From NCBI RefSeq assembly GCF_000244975.1, contig NZ_CM001440.1, positions 5,173,340-5,237,339 on the forward strand: DNA of 64,000 bases, in the 5' to 3' direction. Position numbers and translations under genes: made by a program. Shown here piece after piece: positions 1 through 8,702 of the stretch. The notes under the pieces were generated by a model that was not told the DNA's origin, did no database searches, and saw only the letters and a list, made by a program, of their open reading frames with translations. The DNA comes from Saccharomonospora cyanea NA-134. GTDB lineage: Bacteria; Actinomycetota; Actinomycetes; Mycobacteriales; Pseudonocardiaceae. The number at the start of each line of letters is the position of its first letter. Position 1 is the stretch's first letter.

Positions 1-1
1 C

Positions 2-1597
2 GCCGACCCCGACCCCGTCGCCCCGCCCGTCGCCCTGCCTGAAGCCCCGCCCGTGGTGGAGGAACCGGCTCAGGCCGTGCCGCCCGCACCGCCCGCACCG
101 CCGAGGCCCCGTCGCCGTCCCGTGCCCGAGCGGCCGGAGCGGTCGCTCGAGGAGCGGCTCACCATGACCGACCAGTTGGAGCCGGTCGACGACGCGACCA
201 AGTACCGCCGCAAGATCGACGAGTCGCTGGCGCGGTTCTCCGCCGCGCACGACGAGCTCGAAGCGGAGGAACGCAAGAAGCGGCAGAAGCGGCAGCGCCT
301 CTTCGAGCACACGATGACCGCGTTGCAGCGCGTGGTGCCGGTGGGTTCGAAGTCACCTCGGCGAGGCGGCCCGCGCAGCACCCACCCCGACCCCGACGAC
401 GACGGTGAGCCTGAACCGGTCGGCCCCACCGAAGCCGAAGCGGGCACCGAAGACACCGAGCCCGAACCCGACGCACCCGCCACGCGGGGCAAGCCCGGAA
501 GGCGCCGGGTTCTCGCCTCACGCGCGAGCGCCGTCGTGATCGCCACGCTCGTGTTCCTCGGCACCGGTGTCGGCTGGGGCGCCAAGACCTGGTTCGAGGG
601 ACAGTTCAACGAGATCGCGGCACTGGACGAGAACTCGGCGGACATCCGGCGGGCGTCCGCGCAGCTCGGCGACGAGAACTTCCTCATCGTCGGATCCGAC
701 ACCAGGGAGGGCGCGAGCGCCGAGGAGAACGTCGGTTCGGCCGAGACGGTCGGCGGTGCGCGGTCCGACACCGTGATGCTCGCGCACATCCCCAAGGACC
801 GGAAACGCGCCGTCGTGGTGTCCTTTCCGCGTGACCTGGAGATCACGCGACCGGAGTGCCAGCGATGGAACTCGGCCACGGGCGAGTACGGCGAGGTCGT
901 CCCCGCGGCCGACGCGGTGAAGCTGAACTCGGCGTTCAACCTCGGTGGCCCCCGCTGCGTGACGAAGGTCATCCAGCAGATCTCCGGCATGAAGATCAAT
1001 CACTTCGTCGGCATCGACTTCCAGGGCTTCAAAGGCATGGTGGACGCCGTCGGCGGGGTGACCGTGCACTTCACCGAGCCCATGCGCGACGCCGAACTCG
1101 GGTTGATCGTCGCGGAGACAGGGGACGTGGTGCTCAAGGGCGACCAGGCGCTGAGCTACGTGCGGGCCCGCAAGGTCTACGGCGACCCGACGTTCTCCGA
1201 CTACGGCAGGATGCAGCGCCAGCAGCAGTTCCTGTCGTCCCTGTTGCGCAAGGTCATGTCCACGGACGTGCTGCTCGACATGGGTAAGCTGACCGGCTTC
1301 GTGCAGGCGTTCGCGCAGTCCACGTTCGGCGAGAACATCGGCGTCGACCAGATGATCACGCTCGCGCAGTCGATGAGGGGCATGGACGCGGGCAGGGTCA
1401 CCTTCCTCACCGTCCCGACCGTCGGCGAGGCCAACGAGCGCGGCAACGAGGTGTTGCTGGAGGCCGACGTCGACGAGCTGTTCGAGTCGCTGATCGAGAA
1501 CACCCCGCTGCCCGGTGAGGAACCGGCCGGAGCCCCGGACGAGAAGGTCGACCAGGGAACCGATTCCGCCACCACCCAGCAGGCCGCTCCCGCATGA
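2..1597 (+). CDS. LytR-CpsA-Psr (LCP) family cell-wall ligase, 5' end probably outside the window
   Basis: LCP enzymes transfer undecaprenyl-linked glycopolymers, in actinobacteria arabinogalactan or teichoic acid-like polymers, onto peptidoglycan at the outer membrane face. The protein has a long Pro/Glu-rich cytoplasmic N terminus, one membrane segment at about bases 523-590, and an extracellular LCP domain with the expected blocks: DTVMLAHIP, then VVVSFPRD, then the VDAVGGV region, then the arginine-rich QALSYVRAR segment. The C-terminal tail is Pro/Gln/Thr-rich. The frame is open to the left edge and the proline-rich composition runs through it, so the true start is probably upstream. The first in-frame GTG is at 53 and an ATG lies at 163. 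phoU follows 78 nt later under its own promoter. Confidence 0.85.
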   Translation, partial: ADPDPVAPPVALPEAPPVVEEPAQAVPPAPPAPPRPRRRPVPERPERSLEERLTMTDQLEPVDDATKYRRKIDESLARFSAAHDELEAEERKKRQKRQRLFEHTMTALQRVVPVGSKSPRRGGPRSTHPDPDDDGEPEPVGPTEAEAGTEDTEPEPDAPATRGKPGRRRVLASRASAVVIATLVFLGTGVGWGAKTWFEGQFNEIAALDENSADIRRASAQLGDENFLIVGSDTREGASAEENVGSAETVGGARSDTVMLAHIPKDRKRAVVVSFPRDLEITRPECQRWNSATGEYGEVVPAADAVKLNSAFNLGGPRCVTKVIQQISGMKINHFVGIDFQGFKGMVDAVGGVTVHFTEPMRDAELGLIVAETGDVVLKGDQALSYVRARKVYGDPTFSDYGRMQRQQQFLSSLLRKVMSTDVLLDMGKLTGFVQAFAQSTFGENIGVDQMITLAQSMRGMDAGRVTFLTVPTVGEANERGNEVLLEADVDELFESLIENTPLPGEEPAGAPDEKVDQGTDSATTQQAAPA

Positions 1598-1613
1598 CGG
1601 GCGTACAGCTCCG

Positions 1614-1635
1614 GTTCACGCAGGATTCACTGCGC
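1614..1635 (+). promoter_or_regulatory. Candidate PHO box upstream of phoU
   Basis: Two adjacent 11-nt units, GTTCACGCAGG and ATTCACTGCGC, match the actinobacterial PhoP-binding direct repeat (G-T-TCA-C type). The box ends exactly 27 nt before the -10-like hexamer TAGAGT at 1663-1668, the same geometry seen at pstS. Binding by PhoP is inferred. Confidence 0.6.
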
Positions 1636-1662
1636 TGTACGGCAGGGGTGCTAACCCGGACG

Positions 1663-1668
1663 TAGAGT
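1663..1668 (+). promoter_or_regulatory. -10-like hexamer of phoU
   Basis: TAGAGT lies 7 nt before the phoU ATG at 1676, so the transcript is probably leaderless or nearly so. There is no Shine-Dalgarno site between hexamer and start. Confidence 0.5.
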
Positions 1669-1675
1669 GATCCTC

Positions 1676-2338
1676 ATGCGCGAGGCTTACCACGTCGAAC
1701 TGGAAAACCTGGCCACCAAGCTGGCCGAGATGTCCGCCTCGGTGTCGGACGCCATGGAGCGGGCCACCAAGGCCATGCTGGAGTCGGACCTCGAACTCGC
1801 CGAACGGGTCATCAGCGACGACACACTTGTCGACGACGCCCGTGCCGACTGCGAGGAGCAGGCCTACGCCCTGCTCGCCCTGCAGGCGCCGGTGGCCACC
1901 GACCTGCGGATCGTGCTCGCCGCCATCCACGCGGCCGAGAGCCTGGAGCGAATGGGCGACCTCGCCCTGCACGTCGCCAAGGCCGCCCGCCGCCGTCACC
2001 CCGAGCCGGTGCTGCCCGAGAACGTGCAGCCGTACTTCGCGGACATGGGCAAGATCGCCGTCCGGCTGGCCCGCCGGGTCGAGCAGATCATCAAGACTCG
2101 CGACATCGAGGCCGCCCGCAGCCTCGAATCGGACGACGACCAGGTCGACGACATCCACCGCCACCTGTTCAGCGTCATCATGGACAAGAACTGGGAGCAC
2201 GGCGTCGCCACGGCCGTGGACGTGACCCTGCTCGGCAGGTTCTACGAGCGGTACGCCGACCACGCCGTGTCGGTGGCTCGCCGAATGGTGTTCGTGGCCA
2301 CAGGGCGTATGCCGGGCTACTCGACCATCGAGCCGTGA
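1676..2338 (+). CDS. phoU: Phosphate transport system regulatory protein PhoU
   Basis: PhoU couples the Pst transporter to the PhoR sensor kinase and keeps the Pho regulon off when phosphate is plentiful. The 220-residue protein is all-helical and carries two PhoU repeats, each with the metal-binding E/DxxxD-type helices (ERMGDLALHVAKAA, then ERYADHAVSVARRM). The length is normal for the family. The start is taken at ATG 1676, giving the typical MREAYHVEL opening; a GTG three codons upstream falls inside the promoter spacer. It lies directly upstream of pstS in the same orientation, and both genes have a PHO box, so phosphate-starvation control is likely. Confidence 0.95.
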   Translation: MREAYHVELENLATKLAEMSASVSDAMERATKAMLESDLELAERVISDDTLVDDARADCEEQAYALLALQAPVATDLRIVLAAIHAAESLERMGDLALHVAKAARRRHPEPVLPENVQPYFADMGKIAVRLARRVEQIIKTRDIEAARSLESDDDQVDDIHRHLFSVIMDKNWEHGVATAVDVTLLGRFYERYADHAVSVARRMVFVATGRMPGYSTIEP

Positions 2339-2464
2339 AACACCCGAAAAGCTGCTTGCCCCACACCGGGTGTCCATGTTGCGTACCGCTGACGGCCCCT
2401 TCGATGCTAACGCTGCGTCACGTCCTTGTGATGTCGCCGTGACGTTCGACGGATGTCCGACTTC

Positions 2465-2486
2465 GTTCAGCTTTTGTTCACCAACG
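2465..2486 (+). promoter_or_regulatory. PHO box upstream of pstS
   Basis: Two tandem 11-nt repeats, GTTCAGCTTTT and GTTCACCAACG, closely match the actinobacterial PhoP direct-repeat unit. More degenerate units with the same 11-nt period (GATGTCGCCGT, GACGTTCGACG, GATGTCCGACT at 2430-2462) lie just upstream and may extend the operator. Confidence 0.75.
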
Positions 2487-2513
2487 CTGTCCTGCCGCGT
2501 CACGTGGCGCCCA

Positions 2514-2519
2514 TAGCGT
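2514..2519 (+). promoter_or_regulatory. -10-like hexamer of pstS
   Basis: TAGCGT lies exactly 27 nt after the PHO box, as at phoU. Transcription from about 2526 would give a leader of roughly 60 nt with an AGAGG ribosome site before the GTG at 2585. Confidence 0.45.
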
Positions 2520-2584
2520 CCAGCATCGTGAGCATCCCCCGAGGTCGGCAGCGACCGGCCTCCACCTTTCGGAAGAGGTCTACT

Positions 2585-3682
2585 GTGAAGCGTTACCCCC
2601 TGGGCCGCGTCGTCGCCCTTCCGGCGGCTGCCGCTCTCACCCTCGGCATCGCGGCCTGCGGTTCGGCCAACGAGCAGGGCGGTGGACAAGGCGGCGACGA
2701 CTCGGGACTGTCCGGCACGATCTCGGGCGCAGGCGCCAGCTCGCAGGAAGCCGCGCAGAAGGCGTGGCAGGCCAGCTTCCTCGACAACAACTCCGGCGTG
2801 ACGGTGAACTACGACCCCATCGGCTCCGGTGGCGGTCGTGAGCAGTTCATCAACGGCGGTTCGGACTTCGGTGGCAGCGACGCCTACCTGGACGACGAGG
2901 AACTGGCGGCGGCCAAGGAGCGTTGCGGCGACGTCGTGGAGATCCCGACGTACGTGTCGCCGGTCGCGGTGATCTTCAACCTGGAGGGCGTCGAGGAGCT
3001 GAACCTCAAGCCCGAGACCATCGCGAAGATCTTCAACCAGAAGATCACCAAGTGGAACGACCCGGAGATCGCGGCCGACAACCCGAACGTCGACCTCCCC
3101 GACCTCGCCATCACGCCGGTCAACCGCTCGGACGAGTCGGGTACCACGGAGAACTTCGTCGAGTACCTCAAGGCCGCCGCGGGTGACGAGTGGCCGCACG
3201 AGGTCAGCGGCGACTGGCCGGTGGAGGGTGGCGAGGCCGCCCAGGGCACCTCGGGCGTGGTCCAGGCCGTCAGCAACGGCAACGGCACCATCGGTTACGC
3301 CGACGCCAGCATGGCCGGCGACCTCGGCACGGTGAAGGTCGGCGTCGGCGACGAGTTCGTCGCCTACTCGCCGCAGGCCGCCGCCAAGGTGCTCGAGGTC
3401 TCGGAGCGCGTCGAGGGTCGCGGTGACTACAGCTTCGCCTACGAGCTGGCGCGCGACACCACCGAGGAGGGCACGTACCCCATCGTCCTGGTTTCGTACG
3501 CTCTGGCCTGCACCAACTACGATGACCCCGCGAAGGCCGAAATCGTGAAGGCGTACTTCAACCACATGATCAGCTCCGAGGGGCAGCAGGCCTCGGCGGA
3601 CAACGCCGGTTCCGCCCCCATCTCCGACGCTCTGCGCAAGGAGATCCAGCCCGCCGTCGACGCGATCGGCTCCGGCAGCTGA
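2585..3682 (+). CDS. pstS: Phosphate ABC transporter substrate-binding lipoprotein PstS
   Basis: PstS captures inorganic phosphate outside the membrane and hands it to PstC/PstA. The GTG start gives a basic n-region, a hydrophobic h-region and the lipobox LGIAAC, so the protein is lipid-anchored at the cysteine about 23 residues in. Phosphate-binding motifs visible are the SGAGASSQ loop near the N terminus, the GGSDFGGSD segment, and the NRSDESGTTENF stretch. At 365 residues it has normal size. The GTG is preceded by AGAGG at suitable spacing. A strong hairpin separates it from pstC, which usually lets pstS be expressed above the permease genes. Confidence 0.96.
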   Translation: MKRYPLGRVVALPAAAALTLGIAACGSANEQGGGQGGDDSGLSGTISGAGASSQEAAQKAWQASFLDNNSGVTVNYDPIGSGGGREQFINGGSDFGGSDAYLDDEELAAAKERCGDVVEIPTYVSPVAVIFNLEGVEELNLKPETIAKIFNQKITKWNDPEIAADNPNVDLPDLAITPVNRSDESGTTENFVEYLKAAAGDEWPHEVSGDWPVEGGEAAQGTSGVVQAVSNGNGTIGYADASMAGDLGTVKVGVGDEFVAYSPQAAAKVLEVSERVEGRGDYSFAYELARDTTEEGTYPIVLVSYALACTNYDDPAKAEIVKAYFNHMISSEGQQASADNAGSAPISDALRKEIQPAVDAIGSGS

Positions 3683-3701
3683 CACGCACAACAGCAACCT
3701 G

Positions 3702-3735
3702 TCCGGGTGGTCACCTGACCAGGTGACCACCCGGA
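3702..3735 (+). terminator. Perfect 16-bp hairpin between pstS and pstC
   Basis: Arms 3702-3717 and 3720-3735 are exact reverse complements around two bases. There is no U tract. It probably works as a partial terminator or 3'-end stabiliser that lowers pstCAB expression relative to pstS, as is common in pst operons. Confidence 0.7.
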
Positions 3736-3802
3736 TGCCGTGTCCAGGTGTCGTGGCACGTCATGACTCGGGCACCGCGACGAGCACCAGAAGGGATGGC
3801 AA

Positions 3803-4747
3803 TTGCCCAGCACAGCGGAAAGGCCGCGCACGCGAAAAGTGCCGCAGCGGCCAGGTGACCGCATCTTCGCTGGCGCCTCCACAGGCGCGGGCGTCCTGAT
3901 CCTTGTCGTACTCGCGGGTGTCGCGGCGTTCCTCCTCGTCGAGGCCTGGCCCGCGCTCGTCGCACCGGCGGAGGACATCCCCGACGGCGAGGGACTCGTC
4001 GTCTACATCTGGCCGCTGCTGTTCGGCACCCTGCTCTCGGCGGTGTTCGCCCTCCTCATCGCGGCGCCACTCGCGGTGGCCATCGCGTTGTTCGTCACCT
4101 ACTACGCCCCGCGCCGTGTCGCGCAGGTCCTGGGGTACGTGATCGACCTGCTCGCGGCCGTGCCGAGCATCGTCTACGGTCTGTGGGGTTTCAACCAGCT
4201 CGCGCCGCTCACCGTGGAGCCCACTGGCTGGCTCGCGGAGAACCTCGGGTTCATCCCGCTCTTCGAGGGGCCGCCGTCTGCCACGGGCCGCACCATGCTC
4301 GTGGCCGTCATCGTGCTCGCGGTGATGATCCTGCCCATCATCACGGCCGTCGTACGCGAGGCGTTCCGGCAGACACCTCGGCTGCACGAGGAGGCGTCGC
4401 TCGCGCTGGGCGCCACCCGCTGGGAGATGATCCGGATGGCGGTACTGCCGTTCGGGAGGTCGAGCATCATCGGCGCGTCGATGCTGGGCCTCGGCCGCGC
4501 GCTCGGCGAGACCATGGCCGTGGCCATCGTGCTGTCGGTGTCCGGTGGCGTCACCTTCAACCTCATCGGCACCGGCAACCCAGGGACCATCGCGGCCAAC
4601 ATCGCGTTGCAGTTCCCCGAGTCCACCGGCATCTCCGTCAACACACTGATCGCGTCCGGGCTGGTGCTCTTCGCGCTCACGCTGGTCGTGAACATGGCCG
4701 CCCGCGCGGTGATCGAACGGCGCAAGGAATTCTCGGGAGCCAACTGA
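3803..4747 (+). CDS. pstC: Phosphate ABC transporter permease PstC
   Basis: PstC is one of the two membrane subunits of the phosphate importer. The 314-residue protein has a short cytoplasmic N terminus, about six transmembrane segments, and the inner-membrane-permease EAA loop (EEASLALGATRWEMIRMAVLPF) that docks on PstB. The best start is TTG 3803, with an AGAAGGG ribosome site 7 nt upstream; the ATG at 3796 is out of frame. The stop codon shares one base with the pstA start (TGATG), so the two permeases are translationally coupled. Confidence 0.95.
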   Translation: MPSTAERPRTRKVPQRPGDRIFAGASTGAGVLILVVLAGVAAFLLVEAWPALVAPAEDIPDGEGLVVYIWPLLFGTLLSAVFALLIAAPLAVAIALFVTYYAPRRVAQVLGYVIDLLAAVPSIVYGLWGFNQLAPLTVEPTGWLAENLGFIPLFEGPPSATGRTMLVAVIVLAVMILPIITAVVREAFRQTPRLHEEASLALGATRWEMIRMAVLPFGRSSIIGASMLGLGRALGETMAVAIVLSVSGGVTFNLIGTGNPGTIAANIALQFPESTGISVNTLIASGLVLFALTLVVNMAARAVIERRKEFSGAN

Positions 4748-5838
4748 TGTCCAGTCCGACGACCTCTCCCGACATGGACCACACCGACCTGCACACCCCG
4801 CTCTCCGGCGTCCCGCTCACCCACGGCCAGCTCCCGAAGTTCGGTCCGTGGCTCGTGCTGGGACTCGCCTTGCTCGCCGGTTTGGGCCTGTGGCAGTTCG
4901 CCGAGTGGAACGTCGCGGGCGCGGCCATCGTCGCCGCCTTCGGCTACACCGTCGCCGTCTACGCCTGGGCGCGCGCCGTGGAGGGTGCCCGCAAGGCCAA
5001 GGACCGGTTGGTCACGGCCGTCGTCACGGGCGCCTTCCTCCTCGCCCTGCTGCCACTGATCTCCGTCGTGATCACTGTGGTGTCGAAGGGTATGGCCCGC
5101 TTCGACGTGGAGTTCTTCACGTACTCGATGCGTGGAGTCCTCGGCGAGGGCGGTGGCGTGTACCACGCCATCATGGGCACGCTGATCATCACGGCGCTCG
5201 CCACGGTGATCTCGGTGCCCGTCGGCATGCTGACGGCCATCTACCTCGTGGAGTACGGGCGGGGCAAGCTCGCCAAGGCGATCACGTTCTTCGTCGACGT
5301 CATGACCGGTATCCCGTCGATCGTCGCCGGTCTGTTCGCGTACGCACTCTTCGCCCTGATCTTCGGTCCGGGCGTTCGCATGGGCATCATGGGCGCCATC
5401 GCGTTGAGCGTGTTGATGATTCCCGTGGTCGTGCGCTCGACGGAGGAGATGCTCAAGCTCGTGCCGAACGAGCTGCGCGAGGCGTCGTACGCGCTCGGTG
5501 TGCCCAAGTGGCGCACTATCCTGAAGGTGGTGCTGCCGACCGCTCTGGCCGGGATCGCGACCGGCGTCACGCTCGCGATCGCCCGAGTCATCGGTGAGAC
5601 GGCTCCGTTGCTGGTGACGGTGGGCATCACCACGAGCGACAACTTCGACCCGTTCGACGGCCGAATGGCCACGCTACCGGTCTTCTCGTACTACCAGTAC
5701 GTTGCTCCGGGCACCCCGCCCCAACCCGCACTCGACCGGGCCTGGGCAGCGGCGCTGCTGCTCATCATCATCGTGATGGCGCTCAACCTCGTCGCTCGGC
5801 TCATCTCCCGACTGTTCGCCCCGAAGACCCGCGGCTGA
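4747..5838 (+). CDS. pstA: Phosphate ABC transporter permease PstA
   Basis: This is the second permease subunit of the Pst importer. The 363-residue protein has an unusually long N-terminal part with two extra hydrophobic segments (about residues 32-85) before the permease core. The core carries the EAA loop [23 protein letters not shown]. The ATG at 4747 overlaps the pstC stop by one base. The reading frame is open much further upstream, but that region is only the shadow of pstC. Confidence 0.95.
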   Translation: MSSPTTSPDMDHTDLHTPLSGVPLTHGQLPKFGPWLVLGLALLAGLGLWQFAEWNVAGAAIVAAFGYTVAVYAWARAVEGARKAKDRLVTAVVTGAFLLALLPLISVVITVVSKGMARFDVEFFTYSMRGVLGEGGGVYHAIMGTLIITALATVISVPVGMLTAIYLVEYGRGKLAKAITFFVDVMTGIPSIVAGLFAYALFALIFGPGVRMGIMGAIALSVLMIPVVVRSTEEMLKLVPNELREASYALGVPKWRTILKVVLPTALAGIATGVTLAIARVIGETAPLLVTVGITTSDNFDPFDGRMATLPVFSYYQYVAPGTPPQPALDRAWAAALLLIIIVMALNLVARLISRLFAPKTRG

Positions 5839-5863
5839 AGCAAACACCTGGATAGGAAGCACT

Positions 5864-6643
5864 GTGGCAAAGCGCATCGAGGTCAAGGATCTCGACATCT
5901 ACTACGACAAGTTCCTCGCCGTGCAGGGCGTGTCGATGACGATCCAGCCACGGTCGGTCACCGCGCTGATCGGTCCTTCCGGCTGCGGCAAGTCCACGTT
6001 CCTCCGCACGCTCAACCGCATGCACGAGCTGGTGCCGAGCGCGCGGGTGGAGGGTCAGGTCTTCATGGACGACCAGGACCTCTACGCGCCGAACGTGGAC
6101 CCCGTGCGGGTGCGCACGCAGATCGGCATGGTCTTCCAGCGGCCCAACCCGTTCCCCACGATGTCGATCTACGACAACGTGGCCGCGGGGCTCAAGCTGA
6201 ACAACCGGAAGATGAAGCGCGCCGACATGGACGACGTCGTCGAGCAGTCGCTGCGGTCGGCCAACCTGTGGAACGAGGTCAAGGACCGGTTGAACAAGCC
6301 TGGTTCGGGCCTCTCCGGTGGTCAGCAGCAGCGGCTCTGCATCGCCAGGGCCATCGCGGTGCAGCCGGACGTCCTGCTGATGGACGAACCGTGCTCGGCG
6401 CTCGACCCGATCTCCACGCAGGCCATCGAGGACCTGATGCTGGAGTTGAAGTCCAACTACACGATCGTGATCGTCACGCACAACATGCAGCAGGCGGCCC
6501 GCGTGAGTGACGCGACCGGGTTCTTCAACCTCAAGGGCGTCGGTCAGCCCGGCGAACTCGTGGAGATCGACGAGACCACCAAGATCTTCTCGACGCCGCG
6601 GAACAAGGCCACCGAGGACTACATCTCCGGCCGCTTCGGCTGA
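5864..6643 (+). CDS. pstB: Phosphate ABC transporter ATP-binding protein PstB
   Basis: PstB hydrolyses ATP to drive phosphate import. All ABC motifs are present: Walker A GPSGCGKS at residues 38-45, a Q-loop ([10 protein letters not shown]), the signature LSGGQQQR, Walker B VLLMDEP and the switch histidine in IVIVTHNM. The 259-residue length is typical. The GTG start follows AGGAAG. It is the last gene of the pst operon, and a hairpin lies just after it. Confidence 0.97.
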   Translation: MAKRIEVKDLDIYYDKFLAVQGVSMTIQPRSVTALIGPSGCGKSTFLRTLNRMHELVPSARVEGQVFMDDQDLYAPNVDPVRVRTQIGMVFQRPNPFPTMSIYDNVAAGLKLNNRKMKRADMDDVVEQSLRSANLWNEVKDRLNKPGSGLSGGQQQRLCIARAIAVQPDVLLMDEPCSALDPISTQAIEDLMLELKSNYTIVIVTHNMQQAARVSDATGFFNLKGVGQPGELVEIDETTKIFSTPRNKATEDYISGRFG

Positions 6644-6661
6644 AACCGGCTTCTTCGACCG

Positions 6662-6703
6662 CGAGGGGCGTGGCAGGACGAGAAGTCCCGCTCACGCCCC
6701 TCG
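6662..6703. terminator. Terminator hairpin between convergent pstB and mshD
   Basis: Arms 6662-6672 (CGAGGGGCGTG) and 6693-6703 pair perfectly around a 20-nt loop. It overlaps the last codons of mshD and can serve both convergent genes. Confidence 0.6.
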
Positions 6704-7615
6704 TGCGTACTGGACGTCGGTCTCGACCACCTCGAAACCCAGCTTGCGGTAGACGGCGACGGCGGGCGCGTTGTCCCCCTCGACGTAGAGGATGACCTGC
6801 TCCAGACCACGCCTCCGCAGGTGCCGCAGCCCGGCGAGGGTCAGTGCCTTGCCGAGCCCGCCGCCCTGCGCGTCGGGATCGACCCCGACGACGTACACCT
6901 CCCCGACGGGCTGCCCGCCGAAGCGGTTCGGGTTCGGCGGGTGCACCTTCGTCCAGTGGAAGCCGACCACCCGCCCGTCGGTGTTCTCGGCGAGGAAGAA
7001 CCCTTCCGCGTCGAACCAGTTCTCGCGCTGCGCTTCCCGCAGGGCCTTCACATCGAACGCGCTCTGCTCCGGGTGCCAGTCGAACGCCCGCGCGTTGACG
7101 TCGATCACGGCCTGCTCGTCACGGCCCGGTTCGAACGTCCGCAGCCGGACACCGTCGGGCAGGGCTGGTTCCGGCCACTCCTGTTCGGCCGACGACACTC
7201 CCATGACCAGCAGCTCCCTGGCACGCGAGAGCCCGAACCGCTCGGCGAGGCGGGCGGCGGCGGGGTGGTCGCCGTGCGACCACACCCGCAGCGGTCCGGT
7301 GGCGGCCCGCAGCACCTCGTCCAGGGTCGCCGTCCCGTGGCCGCGTCGTCGGTGCGCGGGGTGCACGACGAGTTCGGCGACCTGCCGCCCGAACGCGTCA
7401 CCGCGCGGGTCGAGGTGGGCGTAGGCCACGAGCACGGTGGCGGGACCTTCACCGACGGAGCACAACAGGTGCCGGGGGCCCGAGAACTCCCCGGGAAGCG
7501 GTCCACCGGGTTCGACGTCCGGCCTGCCGTCCGTCTCGCGAGCCGCCAGCAGCAGCGCCCGCACGTCCTCGGTCCGCTCGTCCGTCAGTTCGTCGGCCCA
7601 CACGAAGTCGCGCAT
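6692..7615 (-). CDS. mshD: Mycothiol synthase (mycothiol acetyltransferase)
   Basis: MshD performs the last step of mycothiol synthesis, acetylating the cysteinyl amine of Cys-GlcN-Ins with acetyl-CoA. The 307-residue protein is a tandem of two GNAT domains: a divergent N-terminal one (about 1-140) and a catalytic C-terminal one (about 145-307) with the acetyl-CoA loop VDPDAQGGGLGKALT. This is the normal size and design. A TAGGGT hexamer ends 6 nt before the ATG and no ribosome site is present, so a leaderless transcript is likely. Its presence marks the host as an actinomycete that uses mycothiol as its main thiol. Confidence 0.94.
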   Translation of the reverse strand: MRDFVWADELTDERTEDVRALLLAARETDGRPDVEPGGPLPGEFSGPRHLLCSVGEGPATVLVAYAHLDPRGDAFGRQVAELVVHPAHRRRGHGTATLDEVLRAATGPLRVWSHGDHPAAARLAERFGLSRARELLVMGVSSAEQEWPEPALPDGVRLRTFEPGRDEQAVIDVNARAFDWHPEQSAFDVKALREAQRENWFDAEGFFLAENTDGRVVGFHWTKVHPPNPNRFGGQPVGEVYVVGVDPDAQGGGLGKALTLAGLRHLRRRGLEQVILYVEGDNAPAVAVYRKLGFEVVETDVQYARGA

Positions 7616-7621
7616 GAACCA

Positions 7622-7627
7622 ACCCTA
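7622..7627 (-). promoter_or_regulatory. -10-like hexamer of mshD
   Basis: On the minus strand TAGGGT lies exactly 6 nt before the ATG of mshD, fitting the leaderless pattern seen across the window. Confidence 0.5.
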
Positions 7628-7684
7628 GCCCCGGGGACGCGCTCAGCGGGACGGCACGAACCGCAGGTGCGTTCGCCGCCTCAG

Positions 7685-7709
7685 CCGCACGGCGAACGCC
7701 GCCGTGCGG
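7685..7709 (-). terminator. Hairpin downstream of glnR
   Basis: Arms CCGCACGGCG (7685-7694) and CGCCGTGCGG (7700-7709) form a perfect 10-bp stem. It sits about 105 nt past the glnR stop and upstream of mshD, so it probably ends glnR transcription. Confidence 0.45.
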
Positions 7710-7813
7710 AACCCAGGCCCCGCAGCGGTACGCCTCGTCCACGCCGCCGAGCTGACTCGGCAAAAGAGAACCATGCCACCCAGAGGCGGGATGGCTTCGG
7801 CGGTCCCGCGGCT

Positions 7814-8545
7814 TCAGCGCGGGGTCAGCTCCTGGGTCAGATCCTCGGCGAACCCGGAAGTCTTCCCGGCCTTGGCCGGACGCTCGAACTTGTACCCCAC
7901 GTTGCGCACCGTGCCGATCATCTGCTCGTGCTCGGGGCCGAGCTTGGCCCGCAGGCGGCGGACATGGACGTCGACCGTGCGCGTACCGCCGAAGAAGTCG
8001 TAGCCCCACACCTCCTGGAGCAGCTGCGCCCTGGTGAACACCCGCCCCGCGTGCTGCGCGAGGTACTTCAGCAGCTCGAACTCCTTGTAGGTCAACTCGA
8101 GCGTGCGCCTGCGCAACCGAGCCGTGTAGGTGGCCTCGTCGATCACCAGGTCGCCCACCCGCAGCTCGGTGCCCGCCGTGGCCGCGGCAGCTCCCCGGGT
8201 GGTGACCAGCCTCAACCGGGCGTCCAGCTCGGCGGGCCCCGCGGTGGGGAGCACAATGTCATCGGTGCGCCATTCGGAACTCACGGCCACGAGCCCGCCC
8301 TCGCCCACCACCGTGATCACCGGCGTGGAGTTCTCCTCGCCGGGACCCTTCAGCAGGCGGCACAGGCTCTTGGCGGACGCCAGGTCACTGCGGGCGTCGA
8401 CGACGATGACGTCGAGGTGCCCCGCGTCCAGGAGGGCGGTGATCTCGGGTGCGCGCACCCGTACCGTATGCGGCAACAGTTCGAGCGCGGGAAGAACGGA
8501 GGTGGCTCGCTGTTCCGGGGTCAACACCAACAGGTCCAGGCTCAT
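7814..8545 (-). CDS. glnR: GlnR-type atypical response regulator
   Basis: GlnR is the global nitrogen regulator of actinomycetes, acting on glutamine synthetase, ammonium transport and other nitrogen genes. The 243-residue protein has a receiver-like N domain (residues 1-115) that lacks the usual acidic pair after strand 1 but keeps Asp50 in VVVDARSD. The C-terminal OmpR-type winged helix (about 130-230) contains [25 protein letters not shown] and [15 protein letters not shown]. No kinase is adjacent, as expected for GlnR. The ATG at 8545 is preceded by GAGGTGG. Assignment rests on recognition of the receiver sequence; another orphan OmpR-family regulator is possible. Confidence 0.82.
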   Translation of the reverse strand: MSLDLLVLTPEQRATSVLPALELLPHTVRVRAPEITALLDAGHLDVIVVDARSDLASAKSLCRLLKGPGEENSTPVITVVGEGGLVAVSSEWRTDDIVLPTAGPAELDARLRLVTTRGAAAATAGTELRVGDLVIDEATYTARLRRRTLELTYKEFELLKYLAQHAGRVFTRAQLLQEVWGYDFFGGTRTVDVHVRRLRAKLGPEHEQMIGTVRNVGYKFERPAKAGKTSGFAEDLTQELTPR

Positions 8546-8702
8546 GGCCACCACCTCGCACACCAGGCTTTCCGCGGACGCCGAAACGATGTCCCGGTTC
8601 AATCAAGAATAGTGTCGGGTCCTGCGACCACAGTGGTTCTGGAACCGGCGTCACACCAATTTGGGTTCGGTGAAACATGCTTTTAACAGAACGGATGTGA
8701 TT

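Noticed and set aside
1616-3730. 704-codon open frame on the minus strand
   Set aside because: It lies wholly antisense to phoU and pstS and has the biased Val/Gly/Arg/His-rich composition expected from the complement of high-GC codons; no domain is visible.
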